Position numbers and translations under genes: made by a program
Source: Bacillota bacterium
Lineage (GTDB): Bacteria; Bacillota; JADQBR01
Assembly: GCA_016278515.1 (NCBI GenBank)
Contig: JADQBR010000006.1
Coordinates: 1 to 64,000 of the forward strand
Reading direction: 5' to 3'
DNA: 64,000 bases
Part shown: piece after piece, positions 26,517 to 35,097 of the stretch
Numbering within the stretch: position 1 is the stretch's first letter
Layout: each line of letters begins with the position of its first letter
Notes under the pieces: generated by a model
Database searches by the model: none
What the model was told of the DNA's origin: nothing
Seen by the model: only the letters and a program-made list of their open reading frames with translations

Positions 26517-27230
26517 TTACTCTTTAAGTTTAATACCCATGTGCATCGCCGCTACACCGCCAGCATAACTCCTAACTGTCACATCCCTCAGCCCAGCTTC
26601 GAAAAACATTCGTACCAATTCTTGTCGCCCTGGGAAATCTTTAGTAGATTCGTGCAACCAAGAGTATTGCTTATAACTTCGCGCAAAAATCTTTCCTAAC
26701 AGCGGCATAATTGCACCAAAGTAAAAATAATATAGCTGCCTAAATATAGGAGTCGTTGGCTGGGATGTCTCAAGACAAACTACCTTCCCGCCTGGCTTGG
26801 TTACACGATGCATTTCCTTTAATACCTTTATATAATCGGGTACATTCCGCAATCCAAAACCAATAGTAACATAATCAAAAGTATTATCCTCAAAAGGCAG
26901 CTGCATGGCATTCCCGGCCAACAACTCTACATGCTCCGCAAAATCTTTACCCAGTAATTTTTTTTGAGCAACTTGCAACATGTTCCGGCTAAAATCTATC
27001 CCATATACTTTACCGCTGCTGCCAACTGCCTTTGCCATATTTATGGTCCAGTCCCCCGTCCCACAGCAAACATCCAGTACTATGGCACCCTGCTCAACCA
27101 TCATCCGCCTCATTGTATCCCTCCGCCAAGCCTTATGGCGTTGAAAGCTAATTATGGAATTCATAACGTCATATTTTCCGGAAATAGTTTCAAATACAGT
27201 ATGGACGCGTTCTTCCTTAGATTGCCGCAT
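26517..27230 (-). CDS. menG: Demethylmenaquinone methyltransferase
   Basis: 237 residues. It methylates demethylmenaquinone with S-adenosylmethionine, the last step of menaquinone synthesis. SAM-binding motif I is [16 protein letters not shown]; the family block [18 protein letters not shown] and the C-terminal GGVAAMHMG fit UbiE/MenG. Menaquinone implies a respiratory chain, in keeping with the cytochrome encoded nearby. CAGGAATTA precedes the ATG. Confidence 0.95.
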   Translation of the reverse strand: MRQSKEERVHTVFETISGKYDVMNSIISFQRHKAWRRDTMRRMMVEQGAIVLDVCCGTGDWTINMAKAVGSSGKVYGIDFSRNMLQVAQKKLLGKDFAEHVELLAGNAMQLPFEDNTFDYVTIGFGLRNVPDYIKVLKEMHRVTKPGGKVVCLETSQPTTPIFRQLYYFYFGAIMPLLGKIFARSYKQYSWLHESTKDFPGRQELVRMFFEAGLRDVTVRSYAGGVAAMHMGIKLKE

Positions 27231-27365
27231 TAATTCCTGGCCCCCAATTACTGATTTCTAGTATCTTAATTTCTATGACAATATGCTACTTCTGTATTCC
27301 TTAAAATAAGTCCTGCTAAGAACACCCATATCACCAATATAGTTAGGTGCCCGCTGCAAATAGGA

Positions 27366-27412
27366 TAACTATACGCTTAAACAGCAACCAGTTAAGTGAT
27401 ATACTATAGTTA
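27366..27412 (+). promoter_or_regulatory. Possible LysR operator: spaced inverted repeat
   Basis: TAACTATA (27366-27373) and TATAGTTA (27405-27412) are inverted copies separated by 31 bases, just upstream of the LysR gene. LysR regulators often bind their own promoters. The spacing is larger than the usual single LysR site, so this is tentative. Confidence 0.3.
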
Positions 27413-27440
27413 AATTATATAACTTTATTTCGGGAGAGTC

Positions 27441-28337
27441 ATGTCAATGGATTTTAAACAATTACAGTCCTTTGTTTCGGTAGTTAAATTAAAAAGTTTC
27501 TCCAAAGCAGCAGATATGATGTATCTTACCCAGCCAACTGTAAGTGGCCACATCCAAGCTTTGGAAAATGAACTAGGTGCAATACTACTTAACAGAAACG
27601 GCAATAAGAATATTTCAGCAACAAAAGCAGGGGGAATTCTATTCAGCTACGCTTTAGATATATTGAACAAACGTGAAAATGTTTTGTTTGACTTAAGCAA
27701 GTTTCAAGGCAGCATTGCAGGGATTTTAGAAATATCAGCTAGCACAATTCCAGAACAATATGTCCTGCCACAACTGATTACCAATTTTAACAATCTCTAT
27801 CCTGATGTGCATTTCAATTTAATGCGATATGATTCCCAACAAGTCATTGACAAGATTTTATGTGGAGAAATAGACTTTGGTATTGTTGGTTTCAAAAAAG
27901 AACTACCTCAACTAACCTATATGGAATTAATGAAAGACAAAATTATTTTAATTGCGCCTGCCAGAAAACCTTATCTAAGCATGGAAAATATTGATATACA
28001 ATCTTTACTTGAACTTAAAATACTGTTGAGAGAGGCAGGTTCCGGCACAAGAAAATCATTGGAAAATGCTTTGGGAAAACACAACTTTTCAGTGAAAGAT
28101 TTTAACGTAATTGCCTATATAGAAAATACTGAAACCATAAAAGAATGTGTTAAGAATGGTCTCGGTTTAAGCTTTATTTCTGAAAAAGCTGTTGAGCAAG
28201 AGATCGAACACAATGTATTAAAGATCCTCCCCGTTAAAAACATGGAAATAGAAAGGAAATTCTATTTTGTTTACCATAAAACAAGGGCTCTTTCACCACT
28301 GGCAGAAACTTTTAAATTATTTATTTTAAATTGTTAA
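27441..28337 (+). CDS. LysR-family transcriptional regulator
   Basis: 298 residues, standard length. The N-terminal winged helix-turn-helix is FKQLQSFVSVVKLKSFSKAA with TQPTVSGHIQALENELG. The C-terminal half is the substrate-binding domain (FGIVGFKKELPQLTY). The effector is unknown. It is divergent from menG and followed by the M23 gene in the same direction after a 105-base gap. Confidence 0.92.
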   Translation: MSMDFKQLQSFVSVVKLKSFSKAADMMYLTQPTVSGHIQALENELGAILLNRNGNKNISATKAGGILFSYALDILNKRENVLFDLSKFQGSIAGILEISASTIPEQYVLPQLITNFNNLYPDVHFNLMRYDSQQVIDKILCGEIDFGIVGFKKELPQLTYMELMKDKIILIAPARKPYLSMENIDIQSLLELKILLREAGSGTRKSLENALGKHNFSVKDFNVIAYIENTETIKECVKNGLGLSFISEKAVEQEIEHNVLKILPVKNMEIERKFYFVYHKTRALSPLAETFKLFILNC

Positions 28338-28442
28338 ATGTTTCTTAGATAAAATTACTAATAAAGGAGGAATTTTGCACTATATAACTAAATAATAGTA
28401 ATGGGGTTGACTTTTTTAATTTTGACAGCTTGGAGTGTTGAA

Positions 28443-29492
28443 ATGTTACGGCAAAAATTAAAGGCAATTCAATCAAAAATTCCACCATCTTTTACGATTA
28501 TGTTCATCCCACATTCGGAACAATCGGTTTTCCGTGCAAAGGTACCTCGCTTTGTTATTCAGGGATCATTAGTTCTTTTGATTGGTTTAATAATTTCTAC
28601 ATATTATTTCTATACGGATTATCACAAAATGAAAGCAAACATGTCAGAACTCTACAGGTTAGAGACTGTTAATAAAGAGCAAGAATATCATCTTCAGGAA
28701 CTTGAAACTAAAACTGAACAACTGCAAGAAAAGATACCGGAACTTAACAAATTGGAAAACAACGTTAGAAATATGCTAGAGGAAAACGATAGACCCGGTA
28801 GAGAAGAGTTGCTCAGCAGATCAGATGCTTTACTATCTCGCAATTCCGTACGCATGTCTCAAGCTAACGAGCTTTCGGTGAAGCACGTAATGCCCAGCCC
28901 CGGTTCAGCCTACGGTGGTACTGGCAATTTTACTGCTGCACCGGCTGATAACAATTCTATCAACGAAGGCGATGACTGGGGCACAAGATACTCAGAAATT
29001 GATAGTACCTTGGAAAATCTACTGGTACAATATGATAATTCAAAACAAACCTTAATGGTATTAAACGGTGAATTAGAAACCACCATAGAATATTTGGACG
29101 CTAAACCATATGGCTGGCCTACTACCGAACAAAGAATTACTTCCAGTTATGGCTGGCGGCGCTCCCCATTTACTAGGCGCAGAGAATTCCACGACGGCCT
29201 AGATATCGCAGCGCCTTACGGTTCACCTGTAGAAGCAACTCACAGCGGCACCGTAGTTTATGTAGGTTATACATGGATATATGGCAGAACAGTTATGATT
29301 GAAAATAAAAAGTATGATTTTAAAACCTTTTACTCTCACAACTCCAAAATCCTTGTTGACGAAGGCGATGAGGTATCCAGGGGAGATATTATCGCTAAAA
29401 TCGGCAGCACTGGTCGTTCCACTGGACCCCACACACATTATGAAGTACAGGTGAACGGAGTAAGAGTTAATCCTACAGACTACTTGCAATAA
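28443..29492 (+). CDS. M23-family cell-wall metallopeptidase with membrane anchor and coiled coil
   Basis: 349 residues. One membrane helix (about 40-60), a coiled coil (about 70-130), a linker, and a C-terminal LytM domain. Zn ligands are in FHDGLDIAAPYG (H..xD) and GPHTHYE (HxH). Start ATG 28443 has GGAG seven bases upstream; the earlier ATG at 28401 lacks one. It is followed 29 bases later by a bactofilin gene. M23-bactofilin pairs are common and shape the wall locally. Confidence 0.92.
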   Translation: MLRQKLKAIQSKIPPSFTIMFIPHSEQSVFRAKVPRFVIQGSLVLLIGLIISTYYFYTDYHKMKANMSELYRLETVNKEQEYHLQELETKTEQLQEKIPELNKLENNVRNMLEENDRPGREELLSRSDALLSRNSVRMSQANELSVKHVMPSPGSAYGGTGNFTAAPADNNSINEGDDWGTRYSEIDSTLENLLVQYDNSKQTLMVLNGELETTIEYLDAKPYGWPTTEQRITSSYGWRRSPFTRRREFHDGLDIAAPYGSPVEATHSGTVVYVGYTWIYGRTVMIENKKYDFKTFYSHNSKILVDEGDEVSRGDIIAKIGSTGRSTGPHTHYEVQVNGVRVNPTDYLQ

Positions 29493-29521
29493 TATTTCAG
29501 CAGTTTCAAGGAGGGAAATTA

Positions 29522-29974
29522 ATGTTTAATAAAAAACAAACTACCCCGGCACCACGAAGCATGCATACTATCATAGGTAATGGCAGTAACTTTAACGGCA
29601 ACCTAAATGTTGAGGGAACTCTACGAATTGACGGTGAAGTCAAAGGCGAAATAACCGTGAAAAATGGTTCTGTGATAGTCGGGAAAACAGGTATGGTAAA
29701 AGCGGAAATCAGAGGGAAAGACGCAACCATTGGCGGAGAGGTACATGGTAACATCTTTCTTGACGGCAAACTGGAACTGCTTAGTACGGCAAAAATATTT
29801 GCGGACATTATTGTTGCCAAGTTTACTATTAACGAAGGCGCAATCTTTAAGGGGCGTTGCGAAATGTCTACTGACATGGATGATCCCATTGAAAATAGCA
29901 TGACTGAGAAAACTGCTAAAGAAGAATTCTTTACTGAGACGGAGACAGATGGGAAAGATAAGCACGTTTCTTAG
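29522..29974 (+). CDS. Bactofilin
   Basis: 150 residues. A central beta-helix core (about 17-115) with repeating glycine pattern (IIGNGSNFNGNLNVEGTLRIDG and later GGEVHGNIFLDGKLELL). Bactofilins self-assemble into membrane-associated filaments that can anchor M23 peptidases. The preceding M23 gene supports this. AAGGAGG precedes the ATG. Confidence 0.93.
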   Translation: MFNKKQTTPAPRSMHTIIGNGSNFNGNLNVEGTLRIDGEVKGEITVKNGSVIVGKTGMVKAEIRGKDATIGGEVHGNIFLDGKLELLSTAKIFADIIVAKFTINEGAIFKGRCEMSTDMDDPIENSMTEKTAKEEFFTETETDGKDKHVS

Positions 29975-29976
29975 TG

Positions 29977-30014
29977 TAAAAATGGCCACATAATAAAGTG
30001 GCCATTTTATTTAT
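29977..30014 (+). terminator. Terminator of the M23-bactofilin operon
   Basis: AAAATGGCCAC-loop-GTGGCCATTTT is followed by ATTTAT. The stem of 11 bp begins five bases after the bactofilin stop. Confidence 0.85.
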
Positions 30015-30077
30015 ATCTAAAATGATTTTTACATTAGTCATTCCGTATGATAATATTTCCCCTATCCGTCCCAAGGT

Positions 30078-30473
30078 TTAGTTTGAATTCTCCGTTTCCA
30101 AGCAAGCCCTTGCTGTATGGCCCTGTTCATTAGGAACTTCTTCAATCTCCAGCGGCAACCTCGTCAGTATCTTACCAGATTGCGTTTCCGCACTTATTTC
30201 ATATCCTTCATTCCCCTCTGATAACTCAATACGAACATCACCAGACTGGGTCTGAACCATAATATCACCCTTTATCTGACTCAGTTCCAAATTTGCATCG
30301 TTGCTACCCTTAACATTAATAGGCCCTACCACATTCTTAGCTCTAAATTCCCCACGGTACTCTTGATTTGCTTCAATGCTTCCTTCGATATTTCTTACTT
30401 CAAGTCTGGACAGGAATGTCCCCGATGCAAGGGGATAAGTGGCGCTAAGCTCCTGGATATGCTTTACTAAACA
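30078..30473 (-). pseudogene. C-terminal remnant of a DUF4097 (beta-strand repeat) protein
   Basis: Open frame of about 130 codons without a start codon at its beginning. It encodes repeats such as LEVRNIEGSIEAN and VQTQSGDVRIELSEG, typical of DUF4097/YvlB-like proteins. Frame is open from just inside the dispersed repeat at 30443-30463, whose sequence becomes the first codons. This looks like a truncated gene whose 5' part was replaced by the repeat. A short product from GTG 30332 is possible but has no clear ribosome site. Confidence 0.55.
30443..30463 (-). repeat. Dispersed repeat, copy 2
   Basis: The minus strand carries AAGCATATCCAGGAGCTTAG (plus one base), identical to copy 1 at 5270-5293. 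It is followed by GCCACTTATCCCC, which resembles GCCACTAACATCCC near copy 1 in the opposite orientation. Copy 2 marks the upstream break point of the DUF4097 remnant. Confidence 0.6.
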
Positions 30474-30503
30474 TCAGATGGGGTAGTAAAACCCCACCTG
30501 ATG
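30472..30503. other. Hairpin next to repeat copy 2
   Basis: CATCAG(AT)GGGG and CCCC(AC)CTGATG can fold into a 10-bp stem with an internal mismatch, directly beside the repeat. It lacks a T tract on either strand and so is probably part of the repeat element rather than a terminator. Confidence 0.45.
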
Positions 30504-30593
30504 CAAGTTTCACTTTGCATGCCCCATATGTCACAACCCGTCGAATTTTTACATACTATGGAACTATAGTACACATTTATAAGGAGGTTAACC

Positions 30594-30809
30594 ATGTCCA
30601 ATAATAATATGAACCCTCAATTCCCATGGGAAGAGTATCCGGAGCATAAGCATATGCATATGCAGTACCCGTATTACCCCGGGGCGGATTTGGCCGAAGC
30701 TTTTGTCATCTGGCAAGAGTTAAACCAATTGTATCCCTTGGAAGAAGCATTAATGAAAGGAACAGTATTTCCTGAACTTTGGAAGCCTTACCCTTATCCA
30801 GAGAAATAA
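30594..30809 (+). CDS. cotJA: Spore coat-associated protein CotJA
   Basis: 71 residues, small acidic/aromatic protein. FPWEEYPEHKHMHMQYPYYP followed by GADLAEAFVIWQELNQLY is the CotJA family pattern. In sporeformers it assembles in the inner coat with CotJB and CotJC. AAGGAGG precedes the ATG. It is the first gene of the three-gene operon, normally under mother-cell sigma-E control (family knowledge). Confidence 0.92.
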   Translation: MSNNNMNPQFPWEEYPEHKHMHMQYPYYPGADLAEAFVIWQELNQLYPLEEALMKGTVFPELWKPYPYPEK

Positions 30810-30834
30810 AACTATTTAACAGGAGGTGATTTGC

Positions 30835-31131
30835 ATGTCTCGGAAAGAAATGTGCGAGCCTAAAGACCCATGTCTAAATGAATATGAATTGTTGGAGCAG
30901 TTAATGGAAGTACAGTTTTTGGTTGTTGAGCTGCAGTTGTATTTGGATACCCATCCAAATGATATGGAAGCATTAAGACTATACAATGAAGCTGCTATGT
31001 TCGCTCATAGGCTTATGCAGCAGTACCAACGGGAATATGGCATGTTGATGGCACATGCACCTAATGGTCGAGAGAAGTGGGAGTGGATAGATAGTCCGTG
31101 GCCTTGGGAAATAGATTATAAAAAACTTTAA
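30835..31131 (+). CDS. cotJB: Spore coat protein CotJB
   Basis: 98 residues. It carries LMEVQFLVVELQLYLDTHPN and LRLYNEAA, with a C-terminal tryptophan-rich WIDSPWPWE, all typical of CotJB. ATG 30835 is eight bases after AGGAGG; the GTG three codons earlier lies in the ribosome site. It lies between cotJA and cotJC. Confidence 0.92.
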   Translation: MSRKEMCEPKDPCLNEYELLEQLMEVQFLVVELQLYLDTHPNDMEALRLYNEAAMFAHRLMQQYQREYGMLMAHAPNGREKWEWIDSPWPWEIDYKKL

Positions 31132-31149
31132 TAAGGAGGGAAGTACTTT

Positions 31150-31722
31150 ATGTGGATTTATGAAAAGAAATTGGAATATCCTGTTAGGGTAAGTAGAACT
31201 GACTTGGGAATGGCAAAGTACCTTTTTGCTCAGTACGGCGGCCCTGATAGCGAACTCTCTGCAGCAGTCAGGTATCTTAACCAAAGATATACCATACCAA
31301 CTAACAGGGCAAAAGGCTTGCTGACAGATATAGGAACTGAGGAAATGGCGCATTGGGAAATTATCGCTACTATGATCTATAAATTAACCCGGGGGGTTTC
31401 CCCAGAGCAAATGGAGAACGCAGGCTTAGGAGCGCATTTCACACAGCACGACACAGCCTTGTTCCCTCATGACGCAGCAGGAGTGCCTTGGACTGCTGCT
31501 TATATCCAAGCTCATGGCGATCCGATTACTGACTTACACGAAAACATGGCCGCTGAGCAAAAAGCCCGGTCCACTTATGAACACTTAATACGACTAAGCG
31601 ATGACCCTGGTATAATTGATACTTTAAGATTCTTAAGAGAAAGGGAAGTGGTTCATTTCCAACGTTTTGGTGAAGCATTAAACTATGTTCACGAATATAT
31701 GGAAAAAGATAAGTGCTACTAA
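31150..31722 (+). CDS. cotJC: Manganese catalase-like spore coat protein CotJC
   Basis: 190 residues. It is a ferritin-like protein related to manganese catalase. Glutamate/histidine metal ligands are visible in IGTEEMAHWEII (E..H) and AAEQKARSTYE with REREVVHFQRF (E..H). It may protect the spore from peroxide. GGAGGG precedes the ATG, and the operon ends at a terminator six bases later. Confidence 0.95.
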   Translation: MWIYEKKLEYPVRVSRTDLGMAKYLFAQYGGPDSELSAAVRYLNQRYTIPTNRAKGLLTDIGTEEMAHWEIIATMIYKLTRGVSPEQMENAGLGAHFTQHDTALFPHDAAGVPWTAAYIQAHGDPITDLHENMAAEQKARSTYEHLIRLSDDPGIIDTLRFLREREVVHFQRFGEALNYVHEYMEKDKCY

Positions 31723-31727
31723 CAAGA

Positions 31728-31756
31728 GTCAGAGGAAATTTTCCTCTGACCTTTCC
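31728..31756 (+). terminator. Terminator of cotJABC
   Basis: GTCAGAGGAAA and TTTCCTCTGAC form a near-perfect stem, followed by CTTTCC. The U tract is weak. It begins a few bases after the cotJC stop. Confidence 0.65.
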
Positions 31757-31795
31757 ATTATTCTGAGTTGAGAACCACAATCGAGACCAAACAAT

Positions 31796-32095
31796 TTACT
31801 TTTTCCCTGAAACCATTCCCAAAAGGGCCCTGTAAGGTCCTGGTGTGCCCGGTGGAACAAATCCTACCCTGTCACCGGCTTTCACCATGGCTTCTTCGAA
31901 GGGCATGGCTCGGCCATTAATAAAAACCGCTTCAATTTTTTCTCTTGGCAGTTCCAGCAGTTCTATCAACTTCATAGCAGAGCATTCTTCTTTTAACTGA
32001 TAGTAAAATGGGAAAGGCCAATCTCTCTCATCACAAATCGTTTTCAAAAATGAAAAGCATCGTATTTCTACTTGCCCACTATCATTACTTTCCAT
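31796..32095 (-). CDS. Ubiquitin-like MoaD/ThiS-family protein without a C-terminal GG
   Basis: 99 residues. The C-terminal half has the MoaD/ThiS fold pattern (EAVFINGRAMPFEEAMVKAGDRVG). Instead of the catalytic di-glycine, it continues FVPPGTPGPYRALLGM and ends GKK. It therefore cannot be thiocarboxylated in the usual way unless processed. Proteins of this form occur in Desulfotomaculum-like bacteria as remembered; function is unknown. It stands alone, convergent with cotJC. Confidence 0.7.
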   Translation of the reverse strand: MESNDSGQVEIRCFSFLKTICDERDWPFPFYYQLKEECSAMKLIELLELPREKIEAVFINGRAMPFEEAMVKAGDRVGFVPPGTPGPYRALLGMVSGKK

Positions 32096-32377
32096 ACAAC
32101 ATCCCCCCGTTAAATTATACTCTTAGTTCTTTTTTCTATGAAGAATCCCTGACTTCCTTTATGGAATTTATTATTCTCATATATTGTTAGACCTATGATG
32201 ACATTCTAAACTTTGTCTTACAGGTAGACTCTACTCAAAAATTTTTTCGGATGTGAAAAACATACAGGAAAGGACTTTATAATGCCGAATATAGCATAAT
32301 CACAAAGTAGTTGTAAAAATTATTAACTATAAAGAAAAGCCTTTAAACTTTTTAATTACTATTATGGGGTGAATATT

Positions 32378-34534
32378 TTGAAAATAGCAATTATCTACAA
32401 TCGGGAAAGCCAAGCTGTCATAAACCTTTTCGGCGTTCCAAATAGGGAAAAGTATGGATTGCAAACTATTAATATGATTAAAACCGCACTAAAATCCCGC
32501 GGACACCAGGTTCGTGCTTTTGAAGGTGATAAAACCATAATTCACAAATTGGAGGAATTTATGCCCTCCGTTATTTCGGGAGAACGGCCCGGATTGGTCC
32601 TAAACCTTAGTTACGGAATTCAGGGTAGAGCTCGTTATACCCATATTCCTAGCATTCTAGAAATGTTAGGTATCCCTTATGTAGGTTCTAGTCCCTTAAC
32701 CCAGGCGATTGCTTTAGACAAAGTAGTTACGAAAATGATACTAACGGAAAAAGGGTTACCTACTCCCAAATTCACTCTACTAAACAAACCCGATGACCCG
32801 TTAACTGAAAACTTAAACTATCCCTTAATCGTTAAACCGAAAGATGAAGCTGTTTCCTTTGGCCTAAGAATTGTAAACAACGAAAATGAATTACGAGAAG
32901 GAGCTCGTGTTATTTATGATATGTTTAAAACCCCGACGCTGGTTGAAGAGTATATTGAAGGTAGAGAAGTCAATGTTGCCTTATTGGGCAATGACCCTGT
33001 TAGAGCCCTGCCGCCAGTAGAACTCATATTCCCTGAGGGGGAAAAAATTTACACCTACGAAGACAAAACTCATACCAGTGGTAGAAGTGTAGACAAAATC
33101 TGCCCGGCTCCATTAACTCCTGAAGAAACAGAGCATGTTCAATCCTTAGCATTATCTGCCTTTAATGCCCTTGGCTGTTATGACAGCGCCCGAGTTGATT
33201 TTCGGATTGACCAAAATGGAGAGCCTTATATTTTAGAAATCAATTCTTTAGCTAGTTTAGGACCTGAGGGGTCATTTGTTTATGCAGCTAATAACATAGG
33301 CCTTAACTACAATGACGTTGTTAATGAGTTGGTTGAAATAACAAGCAAACGCTATTTCGGCGATACTGAAATTACTAACCACGACCAAGTAATGGATGAA
33401 AACAACAAAAATATCTTTAACTTTTTAACTGAAAGCCGAGATAAAATTGAAGAAACATTAAAGTATTGGACTAATATGCCCAGTCGAACCGATGATCCCG
33501 TTGCCCTAAGCAGCGTAGTAAGAAAGCTGGATAATCGATTTAGAAAATATCACTTAGTTCCAGCAGAGAACTTTACTAATATGCATTCTGCTTGGACCTG
33601 GGAAACCAAGGCCGGACTGGAAGGTGGAACCCTATTGGTGGTTCCAATTGACGTGCCCGAAACTAAGGAAGGATACCCTATACCTTTTAGGCGAGACCCC
33701 GAATGGCTTTATGGTGAAGGAATTGCCTCCAGCAGGGCAGGTCTAGTCTGCATCATTCAAACAATTGAAGCATTAGCAAAAATAGATAAGCTTGCTTCAA
33801 CCAAATTAGGTATTTTTATCTACTCCGATGAAGGAAGAGGCATGCGATATAGCGGACAAGTTTTACACCGTTTGGGAAATAGCGCCAACGATGTACTTGT
33901 CATGCAGCCTGGCTACCGGGGGGGTAAAATAGTAAACCAGCGCCGCGGTTCCCGCAAATTTAGCGTCTTGGTTGAAAGCGGTTCTTTTCGTATAGGCTAT
34001 CGCAGCACCAAAACAGATGCCTTAACATGGTTCTTGCAAAAAATAGAAAAAATAAATAAACTTAGTCAGATTGAAAAACACCTAACCGTAGCTGTCCAAG
34101 ATGTTCATTCAGACAGATACGGCATGCTTTTGCCTCATAGAGTGCGGGCAACCATATATGTCACATATCTAAATTTCCAAGAGGCGGACGATGCGGAAAA
34201 TCAACTTAAAAACATCTTTAATACTAGCAAAAAAGGTATTCAATCGTACATTGAAAAAATAGAGGAAAGACCCCCTCTTTCGACTAGTAAAGAAAATGAT
34301 GAACTAATCTCTGCCCTGGAAAAATTAAGCGAAGAATGGAAACTGCCTTTCGGCACTGAATCCAGTTTAATCCCATCCGCCGCGGGAGAAATAAGTTTGA
34401 ATACGCCGGTAGTTTGTGGAGTGGGGCCAACTGCCCGGAATTTGCACACCCCTAATGAGGCTGTCCACAGAGGCGAGTTATTACAAAAAGCATTGTTGCT
34501 AACACTATTCTTATTGGACAGAAGTACTAAGTGA
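32378..34534 (+). CDS. Fusion of a D-Ala-D-Ala ligase-like ATP-grasp domain and an M20 peptidase-like domain
   Basis: 718 residues. The first about 330 follow the D-alanine-D-alanine ligase plan: HIPSILEMLGIPYVGSSPL, PLIVKPKDEAVSFG (ATP lysine) and ARVDFRIDQNGEPYILEINS with the Mg-binding E and N. The remainder (about 355-718) follows the M20 plan, YGEGIASSRAGL and VCGVGPTARNLHTPNEAV, but typical metal ligands look altered: the HxD site reads PID, the GxGxxD site has serines, and DEE reads DEG. So the peptidase half may be inactive. TTG 32378 has GGGGTGA five bases upstream. Substrate is unknown; ligation or sensing of a peptide or amino acid is possible. Confidence 0.8.
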   Translation: MKIAIIYNRESQAVINLFGVPNREKYGLQTINMIKTALKSRGHQVRAFEGDKTIIHKLEEFMPSVISGERPGLVLNLSYGIQGRARYTHIPSILEMLGIPYVGSSPLTQAIALDKVVTKMILTEKGLPTPKFTLLNKPDDPLTENLNYPLIVKPKDEAVSFGLRIVNNENELREGARVIYDMFKTPTLVEEYIEGREVNVALLGNDPVRALPPVELIFPEGEKIYTYEDKTHTSGRSVDKICPAPLTPEETEHVQSLALSAFNALGCYDSARVDFRIDQNGEPYILEINSLASLGPEGSFVYAANNIGLNYNDVVNELVEITSKRYFGDTEITNHDQVMDENNKNIFNFLTESRDKIEETLKYWTNMPSRTDDPVALSSVVRKLDNRFRKYHLVPAENFTNMHSAWTWETKAGLEGGTLLVVPIDVPETKEGYPIPFRRDPEWLYGEGIASSRAGLVCIIQTIEALAKIDKLASTKLGIFIYSDEGRGMRYSGQVLHRLGNSANDVLVMQPGYRGGKIVNQRRGSRKFSVLVESGSFRIGYRSTKTDALTWFLQKIEKINKLSQIEKHLTVAVQDVHSDRYGMLLPHRVRATIYVTYLNFQEADDAENQLKNIFNTSKKGIQSYIEKIEERPPLSTSKENDELISALEKLSEEWKLPFGTESSLIPSAAGEISLNTPVVCGVGPTARNLHTPNEAVHRGELLQKALLLTLFLLDRSTK

Positions 34535-34578
34535 TTGGTAAGTTACAAGATTATCTTACGATGAAGCTGAACCAAGTT

Positions 34579-34624
34579 AAAAAGTCATCGGGAACCCCTT
34601 AATGGGGTCCCCGATGACTTTTTA
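34579..34624. terminator. Bidirectional terminator
   Basis: AAAAAGTCATCGGGAACCCC and its mirror GGGGTCCCCGATGACTTTTT form a very stable hairpin with A and T tracts on both sides. It serves the ATP-grasp/M20 gene on the plus strand and the 35-residue gene on the minus strand. Confidence 0.9.
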
Positions 34625-34729
34625 ATATTCATTATTATAAATCATGTCATACATTTTCATTATCCTTCTCAGTTTTCTTTGTTCTCTCTCGCCTTTGGGC
34701 TGAACATCTGCTCTCATTTTAATTATCAT
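34622..34729 (-). CDS. Small basic protein, unknown function
   Basis: 35 residues: starts MIIKMRADVQPKGEREQRKL and ends IMKMYDMIYNNEY, rich in Arg/Lys. AAGGGGG lies about eight bases upstream of the ATG, and a strong bidirectional terminator begins at the stop codon. A ribosome site plus its own terminator argues for a real expressed gene. No family is recognised. Confidence 0.5.
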   Translation of the reverse strand: MIIKMRADVQPKGEREQRKLRRIMKMYDMIYNNEY

Positions 34730-34881
34730 GCTAATTTCCCCCTTTTTCGATTATAATTTATATATTTGAATGAATAGCTTGTTGTTGTACTTATTATATG
34801 ATATTTATTCTCATTTGTAAATAGTTATCAATTAAAATTTTTGAAAAATTTGCCCGCCAATCTTGACGACCAAACAAAGAC

Positions 34882-35019
34882 TTATTCCGGCAAAGACTTG
34901 GTATCCAAATTTATTTCAACAGAATTATCTTTTTCCAGAAGACTATACACAACCGGAATGACAACCAACGTAAGAAAAGTTGATATTAACAAGCCGCTTA
35001 TACCCCGACTTAAATTCAA
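34882..35019 (-). pseudogene. C-terminal remnant of an RND-type efflux transporter
   Basis: An open frame of about 45 codons without a start, encoding GISGLLISTFLTLVVIPVVY then SLLEKD, the classic last membrane helix and tail of AcrB/HME-like RND pumps. A stop codon (35020-35022) closes the frame just upstream, so the first about 1000 residues are missing. A transporter gene was once here, adjacent to the MATE exporter that is now intact. Confidence 0.7.
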
Positions 35020-35030
35020 TTAAAAGATAA

Positions 35031-35059
35031 TTGCATTTGCAACCATTTTATTCTATAAT
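35031..35059 (+). promoter_or_regulatory. Sigma-A promoter of the MATE-MarR operon with overlapping palindrome
   Basis: -35 TTGCAT (35031-35036), 17-base spacer, -10 TATAAT (35054-35059). TTGCATTTGCAA (35031-35042) is a perfect inverted repeat overlapping the -35, a plausible operator for the MarR protein encoded downstream. The gene starts 39 bases after the -10. Confidence 0.7.
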
Positions 35060-35097
35060 GGTTTTTATGCAAAAGAAGCCAGCTTAGGAGGTATAGT

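Noticed and set aside
34841-35023. Plus-strand 60-residue open frame upstream of the MATE gene
   Set aside because: It is the antisense shadow of the RND remnant on the minus strand and has no ribosome site.
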